A DNA stretch of 64,000 bases from Nitrospira sp. (GCA_016873515.1 VGXB01000006.1:1-64000); one strand, 5' to 3'. Shown: positions 1 to 10,364, numbered from the stretch's first letter. The notes: generated from the letters alone by a model not told the origin. Translations and numbers: made by a program.

Positions 1-190
1 CACGATCTTGTTCGGTCCCGCATTGGCGATGGACAGCTCGTTCGGTTCGATGTTCACTTCGACGGAGACATCCAACGTCGCTTGCTTACCACGCTTTGTC
101 ACCGTAACGACAGTTTTGCTGCTGCCGCGATATCCTACTGCAGGCAAAAGAACTCGCCGAACGGGACGGTTATTAGCTACTGCACGCCAT
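1..190 (-). CDS. Partial hypothetical protein running off the left edge (reads ...GYRGSSKTVVTVTKRGKQATLDVSVEVNIEPNELSIANAGPNKIV)
   Basis: Own reverse translation is open to the left edge and beta-rich; start not resolved. Confidence 0.3.
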
Positions 191-197
191 CGTTGAT

Positions 198-425
198 TTG
201 CTCTGGCTCTATAAACCCAGCGCGAGGCGGGAGGACTACGACACCCTCGCCTGGATGATTACAGATCAGAATGGACACGCTACCGTTGAGGAGTTAGCCA
301 TCACCAAGTCGCTCTCACGGGCCCCACAGACTTACCGCCACAAGACCCTGTCGATGATTGCGGCGCAGGAACTTCTCGCGCGAGGCGTCTCGCTTCAAGC
401 GGAGACTCGATTCATTTCATCATGA
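198..425 (+). CDS. Small hypothetical protein, possibly the 3' part of a decayed gene
   Basis: ORF track; same frame is open upstream across a TAG. Confidence 0.3.
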   Translation: MLWLYKPSARREDYDTLAWMITDQNGHATVEELAITKSLSRAPQTYRHKTLSMIAAQELLARGVSLQAETRFISS

Positions 426-683
426 CGGACACCAAGGCAGCCTATCCTTCCGATCGTGTCCGGTCCGTCACCGGCCTTGACGGCACCTGGAGTTACGATC
501 ACGCGGCTTACGATGCGCTCTTGTGCAAAGCCGCGCTGGCGGTGCTGAGTCCCCTCGGCGTCACTTCAGCCGATTTGGACGTCGGCTCCGACCGCGTGTA
601 CCGCAAAGGCGCTTGATCAGCTTGTAAAGAAACCGGCGCACACACTTCCCTCTCGCTCTGACGCAGGCAGGAAAAGAACAGGA

Positions 684-1952
684 TCACGTCGCGTACAAAC
701 AGCGGACGATTTCGGTGATGTTAAACAGCAAGGCATTCAGGCGGGTGTAGGCGGCGTGGCCATAATAGTGCTGACGGACGTCGGTAAACCCAGTGCAGTC
801 TTTGTAATCAGCCAAGAGGCACCGGCCTTCACTGGGGAAACGCACGGCGCGACGGGCGCACTCCAGCCATCGCTCGAATCCGTCGTACGGCTCGACCATT
901 TCCCAGATGGCCTTGTTCGCGGCCTTGGCTGCGTCGGTCGATGGAAGAGCATCGCTCCCGGCCACGGCCAACTCCTGGACATAGTCGCCACCCCACGCTA
1001 TCGGCATTTCCATCGTAATGTGCGGCAACTCCATTTTGGACAGCCACGTTTTCCCATCGGTCCTGAGGTTTCTGTGATTCACCACATGCAGCAACTTGCC
1101 GAGACCAGAGGGGTCCCATCCGTACCGAACCGGCGTCCCGAACGTGACCATATCAAGCACGGTACCGTTTAGCCAGGCTGCAGATCCGAGCAACGGCTCG
1201 ATCCGTGAAATGGTCGCAGCCAAGTCAGCTTGTCCTGTTTGACCTGCGTAGGCCGCCAAGATGGCAAGCAACTTGGGCCGGCCGGTGATGGGACTCGGAC
1301 ACAACAGATTTGAAACGATCGCGAGCACCAACCCGGCCTGCCCATGGGCCTGCACCAAGATTCTGTCGCCACTACCGAATGTGCATCTCTCACAAAGCTG
1401 CCGCAATGCATCGAGCAGACGGACTGCGGCGACGAGGCGCCCCAAGTGATGATGCTCCGACGCCCAGAGCAGGCGGTTACAATTGATCGATCGAGCAACA
1501 TGCTTGTTGAGTGCGTGCTCAGCCAGCGTAACATATCGTGCTGTGAAATTGCCCGCATCGCCAAGCTGTTGATCGAGTAATATCCACGTGACCTGGTCAT
1601 TTTGAAACGGCAGAGTCAGTCCGTGAGGAGACGCGGGGATCCCGTTCTCACCATCTCGCATGAGCGACAGCAAGGCGTCGAGCCCAGATACTCCACGCGA
1701 ATAGCCACGTTTTAAACCACCGATGTCGTCCAGCCGCTGCATGCCGAAGACATCGGTTCCGTGGATCGCTCCATGGAGAAACACCATGGCCCGAACGCCA
1801 GCACTCGATAGTGTTGTTCCACATTGCGCCATCGCATCGAACCATGCTGGAGATTCCGGCTGTGTCCCAGGCGTCAGTTCAGCTGATGACAACCGATCTC
1901 CAGGATTCTTTCGCGACAGTTCGTCGTGCTGAAAATTATTCTCGGTGGGCAT
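684..1952 (-). CDS. Hypothetical protein with lipase/alpha-beta-hydrolase-like features (VFLHGAIHG, VTFGTPVRYG)
   Basis: Long ORF; start trimmed to MPTENNF. Confidence 0.5.
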   Translation of the reverse strand: MPTENNFQHDELSRKNPGDRLSSAELTPGTQPESPAWFDAMAQCGTTLSSAGVRAMVFLHGAIHGTDVFGMQRLDDIGGLKRGYSRGVSGLDALLSLMRDGENGIPASPHGLTLPFQNDQVTWILLDQQLGDAGNFTARYVTLAEHALNKHVARSINCNRLLWASEHHHLGRLVAAVRLLDALRQLCERCTFGSGDRILVQAHGQAGLVLAIVSNLLCPSPITGRPKLLAILAAYAGQTGQADLAATISRIEPLLGSAAWLNGTVLDMVTFGTPVRYGWDPSGLGKLLHVVNHRNLRTDGKTWLSKMELPHITMEMPIAWGGDYVQELAVAGSDALPSTDAAKAANKAIWEMVEPYDGFERWLECARRAVRFPSEGRCLLADYKDCTGFTDVRQHYYGHAAYTRLNALLFNITEIVRCLYAT

Positions 1953-2167
1953 GGAACACCTGGTTTTACCTGAAAGCGGGTGCGAGGCGCAATGAGGAAC
2001 GGCGCCAGATGTCAATCTTTCAATATAAATTAATGGTTTGCAGCCATGGATTAACCCAACCCCTATGCCCCTTGTTGTTAAGGACGTCTTACTCGCAGGA
2101 CACACTTCACCCCCGTACAGATATTGACAAGCGAGCACACCGCACCTTCCAAGTGAACAGCCATAAG

Positions 2168-2410
2168 TCAGTGCGGATTGCGCCCATACTGTTCCAATGC
2201 GTGCCGTTTGGTCGATTGAGTGGCAAGGCAAATCGCTTCATCTTTCGTATCGCGAGGACCCATACGATACTCTCCTTGCGCACTGATGGTTCTGACTTCC
2301 GCCTGAACCGGAGAGCCCATCAGGAGCATCGTCATAAGCACGAGGACCGCAACAATGATTCGTTGCATCATGCCCCTATTCAACCAGAGAAATCTCTTTG
2401 CGCAAAGCAC
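2168..2410 (-). CDS. Short secreted protein, possibly C-terminally truncated
   Basis: N-terminal signal peptide (IIVAVLVLMTMLLMGSPVQA); abrupt C-terminus. Confidence 0.4.
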   Translation of the reverse strand: MLCAKRFLWLNRGMMQRIIVAVLVLMTMLLMGSPVQAEVRTISAQGEYRMGPRDTKDEAICLATQSTKRHALEQYGRNPH

Positions 2411-2524
2411 CCAGCAGCTTTGCGCATTATTGTCCGGCTGATGGACATCATCTTGCCTTCAAGAAAATTCGCGTGCTAGGGTGTTAATTCGTCCTGATCC
2501 ATGACCATCGCGGATGAATGTTCT

Positions 2525-3544
2525 ATGACAAAGACCCTTGGCACTCCCTTCCCTCTCATTGTCGGTTTGTTGATGCTGTTGTTTGAAACTGCCGCCGGAA
2601 TCCCTGCGAGCGCTGCACCCGCACCGCTCGAAGCGGCCTTGCACGCTGGCCTGCCGGCTGAACACGTCATCCTCTTCGTCTTGGAAGGCCTCGACCAAGA
2701 GTCGCTCAAGGGTGGCGCGATGCCGACCCTTAGTAAACTGGTCAAGGGAGGGGCGGCAACCTGGTCCGCGAGCAGCGTTACCCCGGCGCTCAGACTTCCC
2801 ACCATGGCGTCAGTTGTGACCGGTATGCCGGTGGAGAAACACGGGATCACTTGGAACTTCTTTGAACTCAGCCGAGGTTATCCCCGCGCCCCCAGTCTGT
2901 TCGACTATCTGGACCTAAGTGGAGGCCGAGACAGCGCCATTTTCTATATGGATGAGTCGCTCTATCAACTGGCGAGGCCGGAGCCCTATACCGACTACCA
3001 ACTCTGCGGGGCCTTGCGGCCGGAGTGCAGTTCCGGGAAACTTGTGACCTATATCCAACAGTATTTCCAGAAAGCCGCGAGCGGCCATGGATATGGGCAT
3101 GCGATCCTCGCCCTGCCGCATCTGTTGGTCGTTCACCTGCCGGAGGCAGGCCGCGCCGGTGTCGCGCACGGATGGAATTCCAAAGCCTACCGCGATGGGC
3201 TGCGGACAGTCGATACAGCCATCCGGTCGGTGTTAGACCTATTCAAACAGTACAAGCTGTCCGATCGCACCACCGTGGTGGTCACCGCGCTGAGCGGAAA
3301 GGGCATCAATCCGGGAGCGGATACTCCGACCACCGATGCTCCCGTCGTTCCCTGGATTGCATCGGGTGTCGGGATCAAACCCGGACAGGTCATTCACCAG
3401 CCGGTATCCATTATCGACACCGGCGCAACGGTCATGCGTATCCTGGGTTTGGAAACCCATACTGAGTGGGACAGCAAGGTCGTGGAGGAAATCTTCCTGA
3501 CGACTGTGGCCACTTCGTCCGCTCATTCAACCACGAGGCCCTGA
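2525..3544 (+). CDS. Alkaline-phosphatase-superfamily (type I phosphodiesterase-like) secreted protein, probably a degenerate active site
   Basis: Signal peptide; VILFVLEGLDQES...SVTPALRLPTMASVVTGMPVEKHGITWN...VPWIASGVGIKPG architecture. Confidence 0.65.
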   Translation: MTKTLGTPFPLIVGLLMLLFETAAGIPASAAPAPLEAALHAGLPAEHVILFVLEGLDQESLKGGAMPTLSKLVKGGAATWSASSVTPALRLPTMASVVTGMPVEKHGITWNFFELSRGYPRAPSLFDYLDLSGGRDSAIFYMDESLYQLARPEPYTDYQLCGALRPECSSGKLVTYIQQYFQKAASGHGYGHAILALPHLLVVHLPEAGRAGVAHGWNSKAYRDGLRTVDTAIRSVLDLFKQYKLSDRTTVVVTALSGKGINPGADTPTTDAPVVPWIASGVGIKPGQVIHQPVSIIDTGATVMRILGLETHTEWDSKVVEEIFLTTVATSSAHSTTRP

Positions 3545-3550
3545 TCGAGC

Positions 3551-4012
3551 ATGCGGACAGCATCATTACTACGGCACTCCACCTTGATCTGCGGAGGATT
3601 GCCGGTGGTCTTAGCGGTCCTGCTCTGCGGAACAGGAACCGGGTGGTCCAGCAGCCAACCACCCGCCCATCTGAAGGAGCACGTGATTACAATCGATGCG
3701 ACTAAACTCGTACCTGCTTCCTGGTGGCAGGTGCCGGGGGTGACCCCGTCAATCTGGGCCTCCGACCCCGAATCGCTCGACGCACCGAAGACCTCAGAGC
3801 GGCGCGATCTCCAGCTGAAGCCGGGTCCCTACAAGTTCATCAGTTTCACCTTCGATTTTCCGTTTACCGTCACGCTCAATGGGACACTCGAATTCGCCAC
3901 ATCCCTCGATCAGTGTATTGACGGACGCGGGACGCACACGCTGGTCGTCCGGTGCAAACGAATGTACCCTCACGGGGGCGAGCGTGACAATTATTACAAC
4001 CAGCAACCGTGA
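3551..4012 (+). CDS. Hypothetical secreted protein
   Basis: ORF with N-terminal hydrophobic segment; 4-nt overlap with next gene. Confidence 0.55.
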   Translation: MRTASLLRHSTLICGGLPVVLAVLLCGTGTGWSSSQPPAHLKEHVITIDATKLVPASWWQVPGVTPSIWASDPESLDAPKTSERRDLQLKPGPYKFISFTFDFPFTVTLNGTLEFATSLDQCIDGRGTHTLVVRCKRMYPHGGERDNYYNQQP

Positions 4013-5370
4013 CCATGATACAAGCACTTGAAGATCTGTTGGACGCGCTGGAAGACGTAGACGACGCCACGCGCGAAGACGCCGCGAAAGCCCTCGCGGA
4101 GCGAGGCGATCCTTCGACGCTGGACGCACTGATCGTCGCCTGTGGTGACGACTTTTGGTCCGTGCGCGCCTATGCCGGCAGCGGCGCCGCCAAAATCGGA
4201 GGGGCAAAAGCCATCGAGGCGGTCATTGGCCTTTTCAACGACTCGATCATGGAAGTGCGCAACCAGGCGGTCGACGCGGCGATCCAGATGGGATCGGCGA
4301 TACTGGATCGGCTGATTGCCGCCCTGAAAGACGAACGCTGGCGCGTCCGCGAACATGCTGCCAAAGCGGCGGGCGGACTCAAGGATGGGAACGCCATCGA
4401 GGCCTTGATCGCCACCTGCCGCGACCGGGACGGCGCCGTCAAGAGCGCCGCAGCGGAAGCCCTCGGCAAGATCGGCAACGCAAAAGCTGTCCCCGCTCTC
4501 ATCAAACTCTTCCACGATTCCTCCAAGATCGTGCGTGAAACGGCGGGCACCGCACTGGTTTATATCGGCCAGCCGTCGGTCGATCCACTGATCGACAGTC
4601 TCAAAGACAAGGATTTTGTGGTGCGGTGTCACGCGGCCCGCGCACTGGGCGGAATGACGACTGACTATCAGATCGGACGGACCTGGGTGCGCGATGCGAA
4701 GGTAGTGGACGCCCTGATTGCCGCGTTGAAAGATCCGGACCGGGCCGTGCGCGAGGATGCGACGATCGCGTTGGGTATGATCGGCGATCCCCGCGCCATC
4801 GATGCGCTGACCGAGGCCATGAAGGACGGAGCAGTCAAGCGGCATGCCATCGCCTCGCTCGGGATGATCGGCGACGTGCGCGCCCTCCCCGCCGTGTTGG
4901 ACGCCTTAAAAGGTAAAGGCATTAAACAAGAAGGGTCGCCGACTCCCGGCTGTATCGTCAGCGAAGACGCCTTTATCAAGGAGGCCGCGGCCACGGCGCT
5001 CGGCCAGTTCCGCGACCCTCGCGTGATTCCCGACCTCATCATGCTCTTGAAAGACGGTGTGTTACGGGAGAAATCGGCGGCGGCCCTGGCGGTCATCGGC
5101 GACACGGCCATTGAACCGCTTATTACCTTCCTCTACGACCCCAAGGCCTCTGAGGTGGAAGTTGAACAAGAGCGGGTGCTCTCGTATGCTTCGGTCCGGC
5201 TGACCGCGAAGGACGCGCTGCGGTTGATTGTGTTGGAGACCTTGGAGAAGCTCGGCTGGGCACCTCCGGCAGAGGAACTTAATATCAGTTCCAGCCAGGC
5301 GGACAATCTCCGGGTAGACCGGCCATTGGGCGAGACAGGCCGCTTTGGGCCGTCAGGGGATACGGCCTAA
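4009..5370 (+). CDS. HEAT-repeat (PBS-lyase-type) protein
   Basis: Repeated units such as DALIAALKDPDRAVREDATIALGMIGDPRAIDAL. Confidence 0.9.
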   Translation: MTMIQALEDLLDALEDVDDATREDAAKALAERGDPSTLDALIVACGDDFWSVRAYAGSGAAKIGGAKAIEAVIGLFNDSIMEVRNQAVDAAIQMGSAILDRLIAALKDERWRVREHAAKAAGGLKDGNAIEALIATCRDRDGAVKSAAAEALGKIGNAKAVPALIKLFHDSSKIVRETAGTALVYIGQPSVDPLIDSLKDKDFVVRCHAARALGGMTTDYQIGRTWVRDAKVVDALIAALKDPDRAVREDATIALGMIGDPRAIDALTEAMKDGAVKRHAIASLGMIGDVRALPAVLDALKGKGIKQEGSPTPGCIVSEDAFIKEAAATALGQFRDPRVIPDLIMLLKDGVLREKSAAALAVIGDTAIEPLITFLYDPKASEVEVEQERVLSYASVRLTAKDALRLIVLETLEKLGWAPPAEELNISSSQADNLRVDRPLGETGRFGPSGDTA

Positions 5371-5383
5371 TCTGGAGAGATAG

Positions 5384-5818
5384 ATGAACGGCCAGTTCGA
5401 CCCGCAACAACACGAGTGGGCTGGGCATGAGCGAGTCATCGTCTTCGACGGGGCTTGTAACTGGTGCAATGCCTGGGTGAATTTTACGCTCGCTCGCGAT
5501 CCCCACGCGAAGTTTAAGTTCGGCACGCTGCAATCGGAACCAGCGCAACAAATCCTCAAAGCACTCCGTCTCCCCGCGGACGACTTTGAGACCTTCCTAC
5601 TTTTGGAACGCGGCCGAGTGTTCACCAAATCCACGGCGGCGCTCAGAATGGTCCGGCAATTGCCCGGTCTCTGGCCATTGCTATATGCTGGCATTGTGAT
5701 TCCCCGCCCACTTCGAGACGCTCTGTACGACTATGTCGCACGACGCCGCTACCACTGGATGGGCAAGTCCGACATCTGCCGCGTCCCCACCCCAGCGGAA
5801 CATGAACGGTTTGTATGA
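5384..5818 (+). CDS. DCC-family thiol-disulfide oxidoreductase (DUF393)
   Basis: VIVFDGACNWCN motif near the N-terminus and family length. Confidence 0.85.
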   Translation: MNGQFDPQQHEWAGHERVIVFDGACNWCNAWVNFTLARDPHAKFKFGTLQSEPAQQILKALRLPADDFETFLLLERGRVFTKSTAALRMVRQLPGLWPLLYAGIVIPRPLRDALYDYVARRRYHWMGKSDICRVPTPAEHERFV

Positions 5819-5854
5819 ATATGCAGCCGGCCCCTTGACTCAAAAGTCCGGCGA

Positions 5855-5905
5855 TGGTTAATAGCCCTCAGCAACCAGCGATGACTCACACTGAGAGCTG
5901 ATTGC
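5855..5905. repeat. Degenerate short-word intergenic element, inverted arms (TCAGCAACCAGCGATGACTCA / AGAGCTGATTGCTGATGACT)
   Basis: Read directly. Confidence 0.5.
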
Positions 5906-5918
5906 TGATGACTACGAG

Positions 5919-7169
5919 TTACTTCCTCACCGCTATTCCATGCGCGTCGGCGGTTTCTTTGCCCTCTTTCATGTTTGTGATGGCAACCTGGCCCTTGTAG
6001 TGGCCGACTCGTCCTTCTGCATCCACATGGATCACACCCACGCCAGGAATCGTCCCCTTGGCATTGTGGGCATCCTTGTCGTTGCCGGTGAGCGGGGTCT
6101 GTCCACGCAGAGTCACAAAGACATACTGGCCGTCCGGTGCCACATCCATCAGGTCCGGAGCCGGGTCCGCGTTGGCGCCCGTTGTTAGATCGATCGCTCC
6201 GACGCTCAAGTTACTTAGCGTATCGATGATCTCGACGTTGTTGCCGGCCCGATCCGCATTCCACACATACCGGCCGACGGCGACCATGCCGTGTGAGTCG
6301 GCGAACTGATCGTCACGCTGGGAAATGAGCTTGGCCGAAATTGATTTCGGCAAGTTCGTCATGTCAAGCGCATAGACAGCATAGGACAACGGCGCGATGG
6401 GCCAGCCGCCGCCGGAATTGATATACATCGTCCCACCGGACTCGATCCCACCGCAACCGGCTGGATGGACTTGGTTATTATCCAACGTCGCCACGACCTT
6501 CATGGGGGTCACAGTCACATCCACTACCAGCAGCCCGCCCCCCCGGAGTGTGATGAAGGCATACCGGCTCGTCGATTCGGTGATTGGGCAGATCGGCGAG
6601 GCATCCGGCCGCTCGCCGCCTTCGAATGACGCCAGATTAAGGACATCCTTTTCAGGATCGGAACTAAACTTATGCGCCGCATAGTCGGTCCAGATGCGGA
6701 TGAACTTCTTATCGGCGATGTTGGCGACGATGGCCATGTTCTGATTTGGCGTCGGCCAGGCTGCGTGTGCGTTCTTGCCCATCAACAGGCAGGCGTCCGG
6801 TTTCTTGGTGGCCGCATCCATGAACAGCACGTGGCCGCTCAAGAACGAGATGATGACGTGATCTTGCGCCGCATTGAAAAAGACCATGTGCGGACGACGG
6901 ACCGCTTTCTTTGTGGCGGTTTCACAGAATGTGCCGATCTCTCCGGCCAGATCGATCGTTTGAGCCGGTTTGGCAGAAGTGAGATTCGCCACGAGCGAAC
7001 TACCATCGAAAATGTGGAGATAGCCCCCGCTTTCCTTCCCAGTATCCGATTGATCGGCCACCCAGACCTCATAGGCCTGTGCCGCAGGCGCAGCCCCAAT
7101 CGATGCAATCAGCACGGCCACCAGGCAGATCAAACGGCCCGGTGCGATAGAATTCCTGAGGTGCGTCAT
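5919..7169 (-). CDS. Secreted beta-propeller-like (YncE-type) protein
   Basis: Signal peptide; repeated blade-like segments (ISFLSGHVLFMDAATKKP, VFVTLRGQTPLTGND). Confidence 0.55.
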   Translation of the reverse strand: MTHLRNSIAPGRLICLVAVLIASIGAAPAAQAYEVWVADQSDTGKESGGYLHIFDGSSLVANLTSAKPAQTIDLAGEIGTFCETATKKAVRRPHMVFFNAAQDHVIISFLSGHVLFMDAATKKPDACLLMGKNAHAAWPTPNQNMAIVANIADKKFIRIWTDYAAHKFSSDPEKDVLNLASFEGGERPDASPICPITESTSRYAFITLRGGGLLVVDVTVTPMKVVATLDNNQVHPAGCGGIESGGTMYINSGGGWPIAPLSYAVYALDMTNLPKSISAKLISQRDDQFADSHGMVAVGRYVWNADRAGNNVEIIDTLSNLSVGAIDLTTGANADPAPDLMDVAPDGQYVFVTLRGQTPLTGNDKDAHNAKGTIPGVGVIHVDAEGRVGHYKGQVAITNMKEGKETADAHGIAVRK

Positions 7170-7335
7170 AACGGCCTCCAAGATGGATGAACAATGCCGA
7201 GATTGTTGCTCATATTGAACTGTTTTACGTCCGGTTTCCAGAGGGGCTCTGAAGAATGGACCCTGCGTTGACGCTGTAAAAAACCCTGTGCTAGCTTATT
7301 TGGTTGATCGACTGCTTCTTGGGAAGAACACTGGA

Positions 7336-8421
7336 ATGACCGATCGGGTTGCTGAACAGATTGCCGCCCTGCGGGATGACGATTGGGCCATTCGGGAAGA
7401 AGCCGCGACCCTCCTGGGTGAGCTAAATGATCCGCGCGCGGTCGATCCGTTGGTGTCAGTCCTGCGCGACCAAGATCGCTCCGTGCGTGACGCGGCTATT
7501 GGCGCCTTGACATCCATCGGGGCTCCGTCCGTAATGGCTTTGGGCATATGCTTAACCGATCCGGAACTGTCGGTGCAAGAAGCAGCCTCGGCAGCCCTCG
7601 CATCGATCGCGGATGCCCGTGTATTGAACCATCTCCTGGACGCCTTGCGCAGCCAGGACTGGATCGTCCGGATGCATGCGGCCAAAGCCCTCGGACGCAT
7701 CAAGGACTCTAGATCAGTTCGCGCGTTGGTACCATTGCTTCAAGATAAGGTCAAAGCGGTTCGGGAAGCGGTGTCGTTGACGTTGGCAGCCATCGGCGAA
7801 TCCGCCATGCCCGCCCTACTAGAATCGTTGATCCATCCGGATTGGTTGGTGCGCCTGCATGCGGTGGAGGCCTTAGGGAAGACCCGGTCGCGTGAAGCGG
7901 TCGAGCCGCTCCTGAAAGTCTTGTTCAACGACGAAGACTCCGCTGTGCGCGAAGATACCCTACGTGCCTTGGGCTTAATCGGAGACCCGCGCGCCGTCGA
8001 ATATCTGTTCACCGCGATGAATGATCCGGCACATCGCGTGTTGGCCATCGAGGCTCTAGGACATATCGGGGATCGCCGGGCTGTACCCGTATTGATCCAG
8101 GTCGTCAAAGGGACCAATTCTCCGGTAAGATCGCGGACGGTTGCAAGCTGCGGGAGTGCCTGGAGTGAGGAAACCGTGGCCCAAGCTGCCGCGGTGCGAG
8201 CATTAGGTGTGATCAACGATACCACGGCACTCCCGACCTTAGTGGGTGCGCTCCAGTCGACGTTCACAAGGACCGAAGCAGCGGCCGCGCTGGTCACGTT
8301 CGGCTTGAAGATCGTCCCGTTGCTCATCCCGTTACTCGCTGAATCGACGGATGACAATGTCCGCTATCATGTGAGGGAAACTCTGACGGCTGTGGGATGG
8401 AGAGGCAAAAACTCGAAATAG
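7336..8421 (+). CDS. HEAT-repeat protein
   Basis: Repeats such as ALRDDDWAIREEAATLLGELNDPRAVDPLVSVL. Confidence 0.9.
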   Translation: MTDRVAEQIAALRDDDWAIREEAATLLGELNDPRAVDPLVSVLRDQDRSVRDAAIGALTSIGAPSVMALGICLTDPELSVQEAASAALASIADARVLNHLLDALRSQDWIVRMHAAKALGRIKDSRSVRALVPLLQDKVKAVREAVSLTLAAIGESAMPALLESLIHPDWLVRLHAVEALGKTRSREAVEPLLKVLFNDEDSAVREDTLRALGLIGDPRAVEYLFTAMNDPAHRVLAIEALGHIGDRRAVPVLIQVVKGTNSPVRSRTVASCGSAWSEETVAQAAAVRALGVINDTTALPTLVGALQSTFTRTEAAAALVTFGLKIVPLLIPLLAESTDDNVRYHVRETLTAVGWRGKNSK

Positions 8422-8465
8422 TGATAAGTGTTGAATTGTGAATTTTGGGTTGTGCGTTGTAAGTC
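8421..8465. repeat. Degenerate short-word intergenic element (AAGTGTTGAATTGTGAATTTTGGGTTGTGCGTTGT)
   Basis: Read directly. Confidence 0.45.
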
Positions 8466-8473
8466 GGGAAACC

Positions 8474-9574
8474 ATGCCGAAAGAATCGATTGAGACACTC
8501 GTTTCTGAACTGACGCATGAGGAAGATTGGCGCCGGATGCGAGCCACCGCCGCTTGTGTGGCAGGAGGGCCTCGTGCCGTGCAGGCGCTGATCGAAGCGA
8601 TCCGGTCTAGTACGGCAGACCTGAAGAAAGAAGCGGCGGCGATGCTGGCCCGGATCAAAGACCCGCAGGCAGGCGTGGCGCTGGTCGGTCTGCTCGAACA
8701 CGAGGAGGAGGCCGTCCGCAAAGCCGGCGCGATGGCGTTGGAACAGATGGCGGGCGTACTTGATACAGACACGGCCTCGGCACTGGTTGCCTTGCTTCCC
8801 GCAACCGAGGATGGCGAATCCAAACGGCTGTTGACGCATCTGCTCGGCGCCATTCCGACCGCCGTGATCCCCCTCTGCACGATGTTGAAACACCCAGACC
8901 CGGATAGGCAGGTCACGGCAGCGACGATGCTTGACCAGCTCCTAGATCCCCGTTCGATCGACGCGTTCATCGACGCGATGGGTCAGCCGGCGGTGCGGGA
9001 TATTGCCGTGGGAACCTTGAAAAAGCTCGGCGCCATTCGCGAACGGATCGACGAGACATTCGATGCACTACGCGCAGTCGAAGGAGCGGGGGAACGGGAA
9101 GAGGCCAGGATGGCGACCGTCATTCACCTCTTGGGCATCGGCAGGCCCAGCGTGGAAATCCTCATCGAATATCTGGAAGACGACGACTGGCTGGTGCGAG
9201 AGGCTGCGGCCGACTTGTTGGGGAAGATTGCGGACGTGCGCGCCGTGGAACCGTTGATGAAACGGCTCGTGCATGACAAGGACACCGGGGTCAAAGAACT
9301 GGCCATCAAGGCACTGGGATTGATCGGTGATGCCCGTCCCACCCAGTTGTATTTGGAATCGATTCCGATCCGCCCGTTGCGAGTCTATGCGATGGAGGCA
9401 CTGGCCAAGATCAAGGATGTGGAAGTCCTGCGGCCGCACAAGGACCTGTTCGACCGATTGAGAGGAGATCGGGACGGGTTGGTGGCTTACAACGCGGGGC
9501 TCATCGCTGATAAACTGGGCGCCCTGGCTAACACCGCCCTCCAGACCCAAGAAGGAATTGACCAGCATGAGTGA
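8474..9574 (+). CDS. HEAT-repeat protein
   Basis: HEAT units; start at MPKESIETL preferred to the ORF-track start inside the repeat element. Confidence 0.88.
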   Translation: MPKESIETLVSELTHEEDWRRMRATAACVAGGPRAVQALIEAIRSSTADLKKEAAAMLARIKDPQAGVALVGLLEHEEEAVRKAGAMALEQMAGVLDTDTASALVALLPATEDGESKRLLTHLLGAIPTAVIPLCTMLKHPDPDRQVTAATMLDQLLDPRSIDAFIDAMGQPAVRDIAVGTLKKLGAIRERIDETFDALRAVEGAGEREEARMATVIHLLGIGRPSVEILIEYLEDDDWLVREAAADLLGKIADVRAVEPLMKRLVHDKDTGVKELAIKALGLIGDARPTQLYLESIPIRPLRVYAMEALAKIKDVEVLRPHKDLFDRLRGDRDGLVAYNAGLIADKLGALANTALQTQEGIDQHE

Positions 9575-10331
9575 CGACACCACGTTCGATCGGATTGATC
9601 AATTGATTTCCGCCTTGCGAGATGAGAACGATGCCTTACGGGACCACGCAATTACCAGCCTGGGCCAGGCTGGGACGGATGCGATTCCCCGGCTGATCGG
9701 ACTGATGGCGGACGAAGACGCGGTAATTCGGGAAGCCGCAACCAGCGCCGTGGTGCAGATCGGACCGGCGGTGGCGGACGCCATGCTCGAAGCCCTGCGC
9801 GACGATGACTGGGCGGTCAGGGAACAAGCCGCCTCGGCCCTCGGAAAACTCAAAGATCCGCGCGCGGTCGAGCCACTGATCGCCGCGCTGACGGACAAGG
9901 ACGGAGCCGTGCGGACGGCGGTGGTCTGGGCGTTGGAGCGGATCGGCGACTCCCGCGCTGTCCCGGGATTGATCGACGCACTGGGAGACAGCACGGTGCG
10001 AGAAGACGTCGCGCGCGTGCTCAAGAAAGTCGGCGACGTGCGGGCGGTTGAAGCTCTGATCGACGGACTGCTGGGCCACAATTGGATGGTGCGCCGCCAC
10101 GCAGCGGACGCACTGGGACGCATTGGTGATCAACGCGGCGTCAGTCCCCTGATCGAATCGCTGAAAGACGAAGACTGGCTGGTTCGGCGCAATGCCGCCG
10201 AATCGCTCGCCCGACTCGGCGCCAAAGAAGCGATTCAACCCCTGCTGCCGCTGTTGGAAGACGAGAATACGATGGTCCAAGAAACCGTTGAGGCCGTGCT
10301 GACCAGCCTTGGTTGGACACCTGCGACATAA
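9567..10331 (+). CDS. HEAT-repeat protein
   Basis: Regular HEAT units; 8-nt overlap with the previous gene. Confidence 0.9.
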   Translation: MSDDTTFDRIDQLISALRDENDALRDHAITSLGQAGTDAIPRLIGLMADEDAVIREAATSAVVQIGPAVADAMLEALRDDDWAVREQAASALGKLKDPRAVEPLIAALTDKDGAVRTAVVWALERIGDSRAVPGLIDALGDSTVREDVARVLKKVGDVRAVEALIDGLLGHNWMVRRHAADALGRIGDQRGVSPLIESLKDEDWLVRRNAAESLARLGAKEAIQPLLPLLEDENTMVQETVEAVLTSLGWTPAT

Positions 10332-10364
10332 CGATTCACCTTGAACACAGAGAAGGATACGGTC

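Noticed and set aside
756-1172. ORF antisense to the 684..1952 gene
   Set aside because: Shadow ORF of a GC-rich coding region; no recognisable protein features.
3994-4845. 283-aa minus-strand ORF
   Set aside because: Antisense to well-supported HEAT repeats; its apparent regularity reflects the repeat on the other strand.
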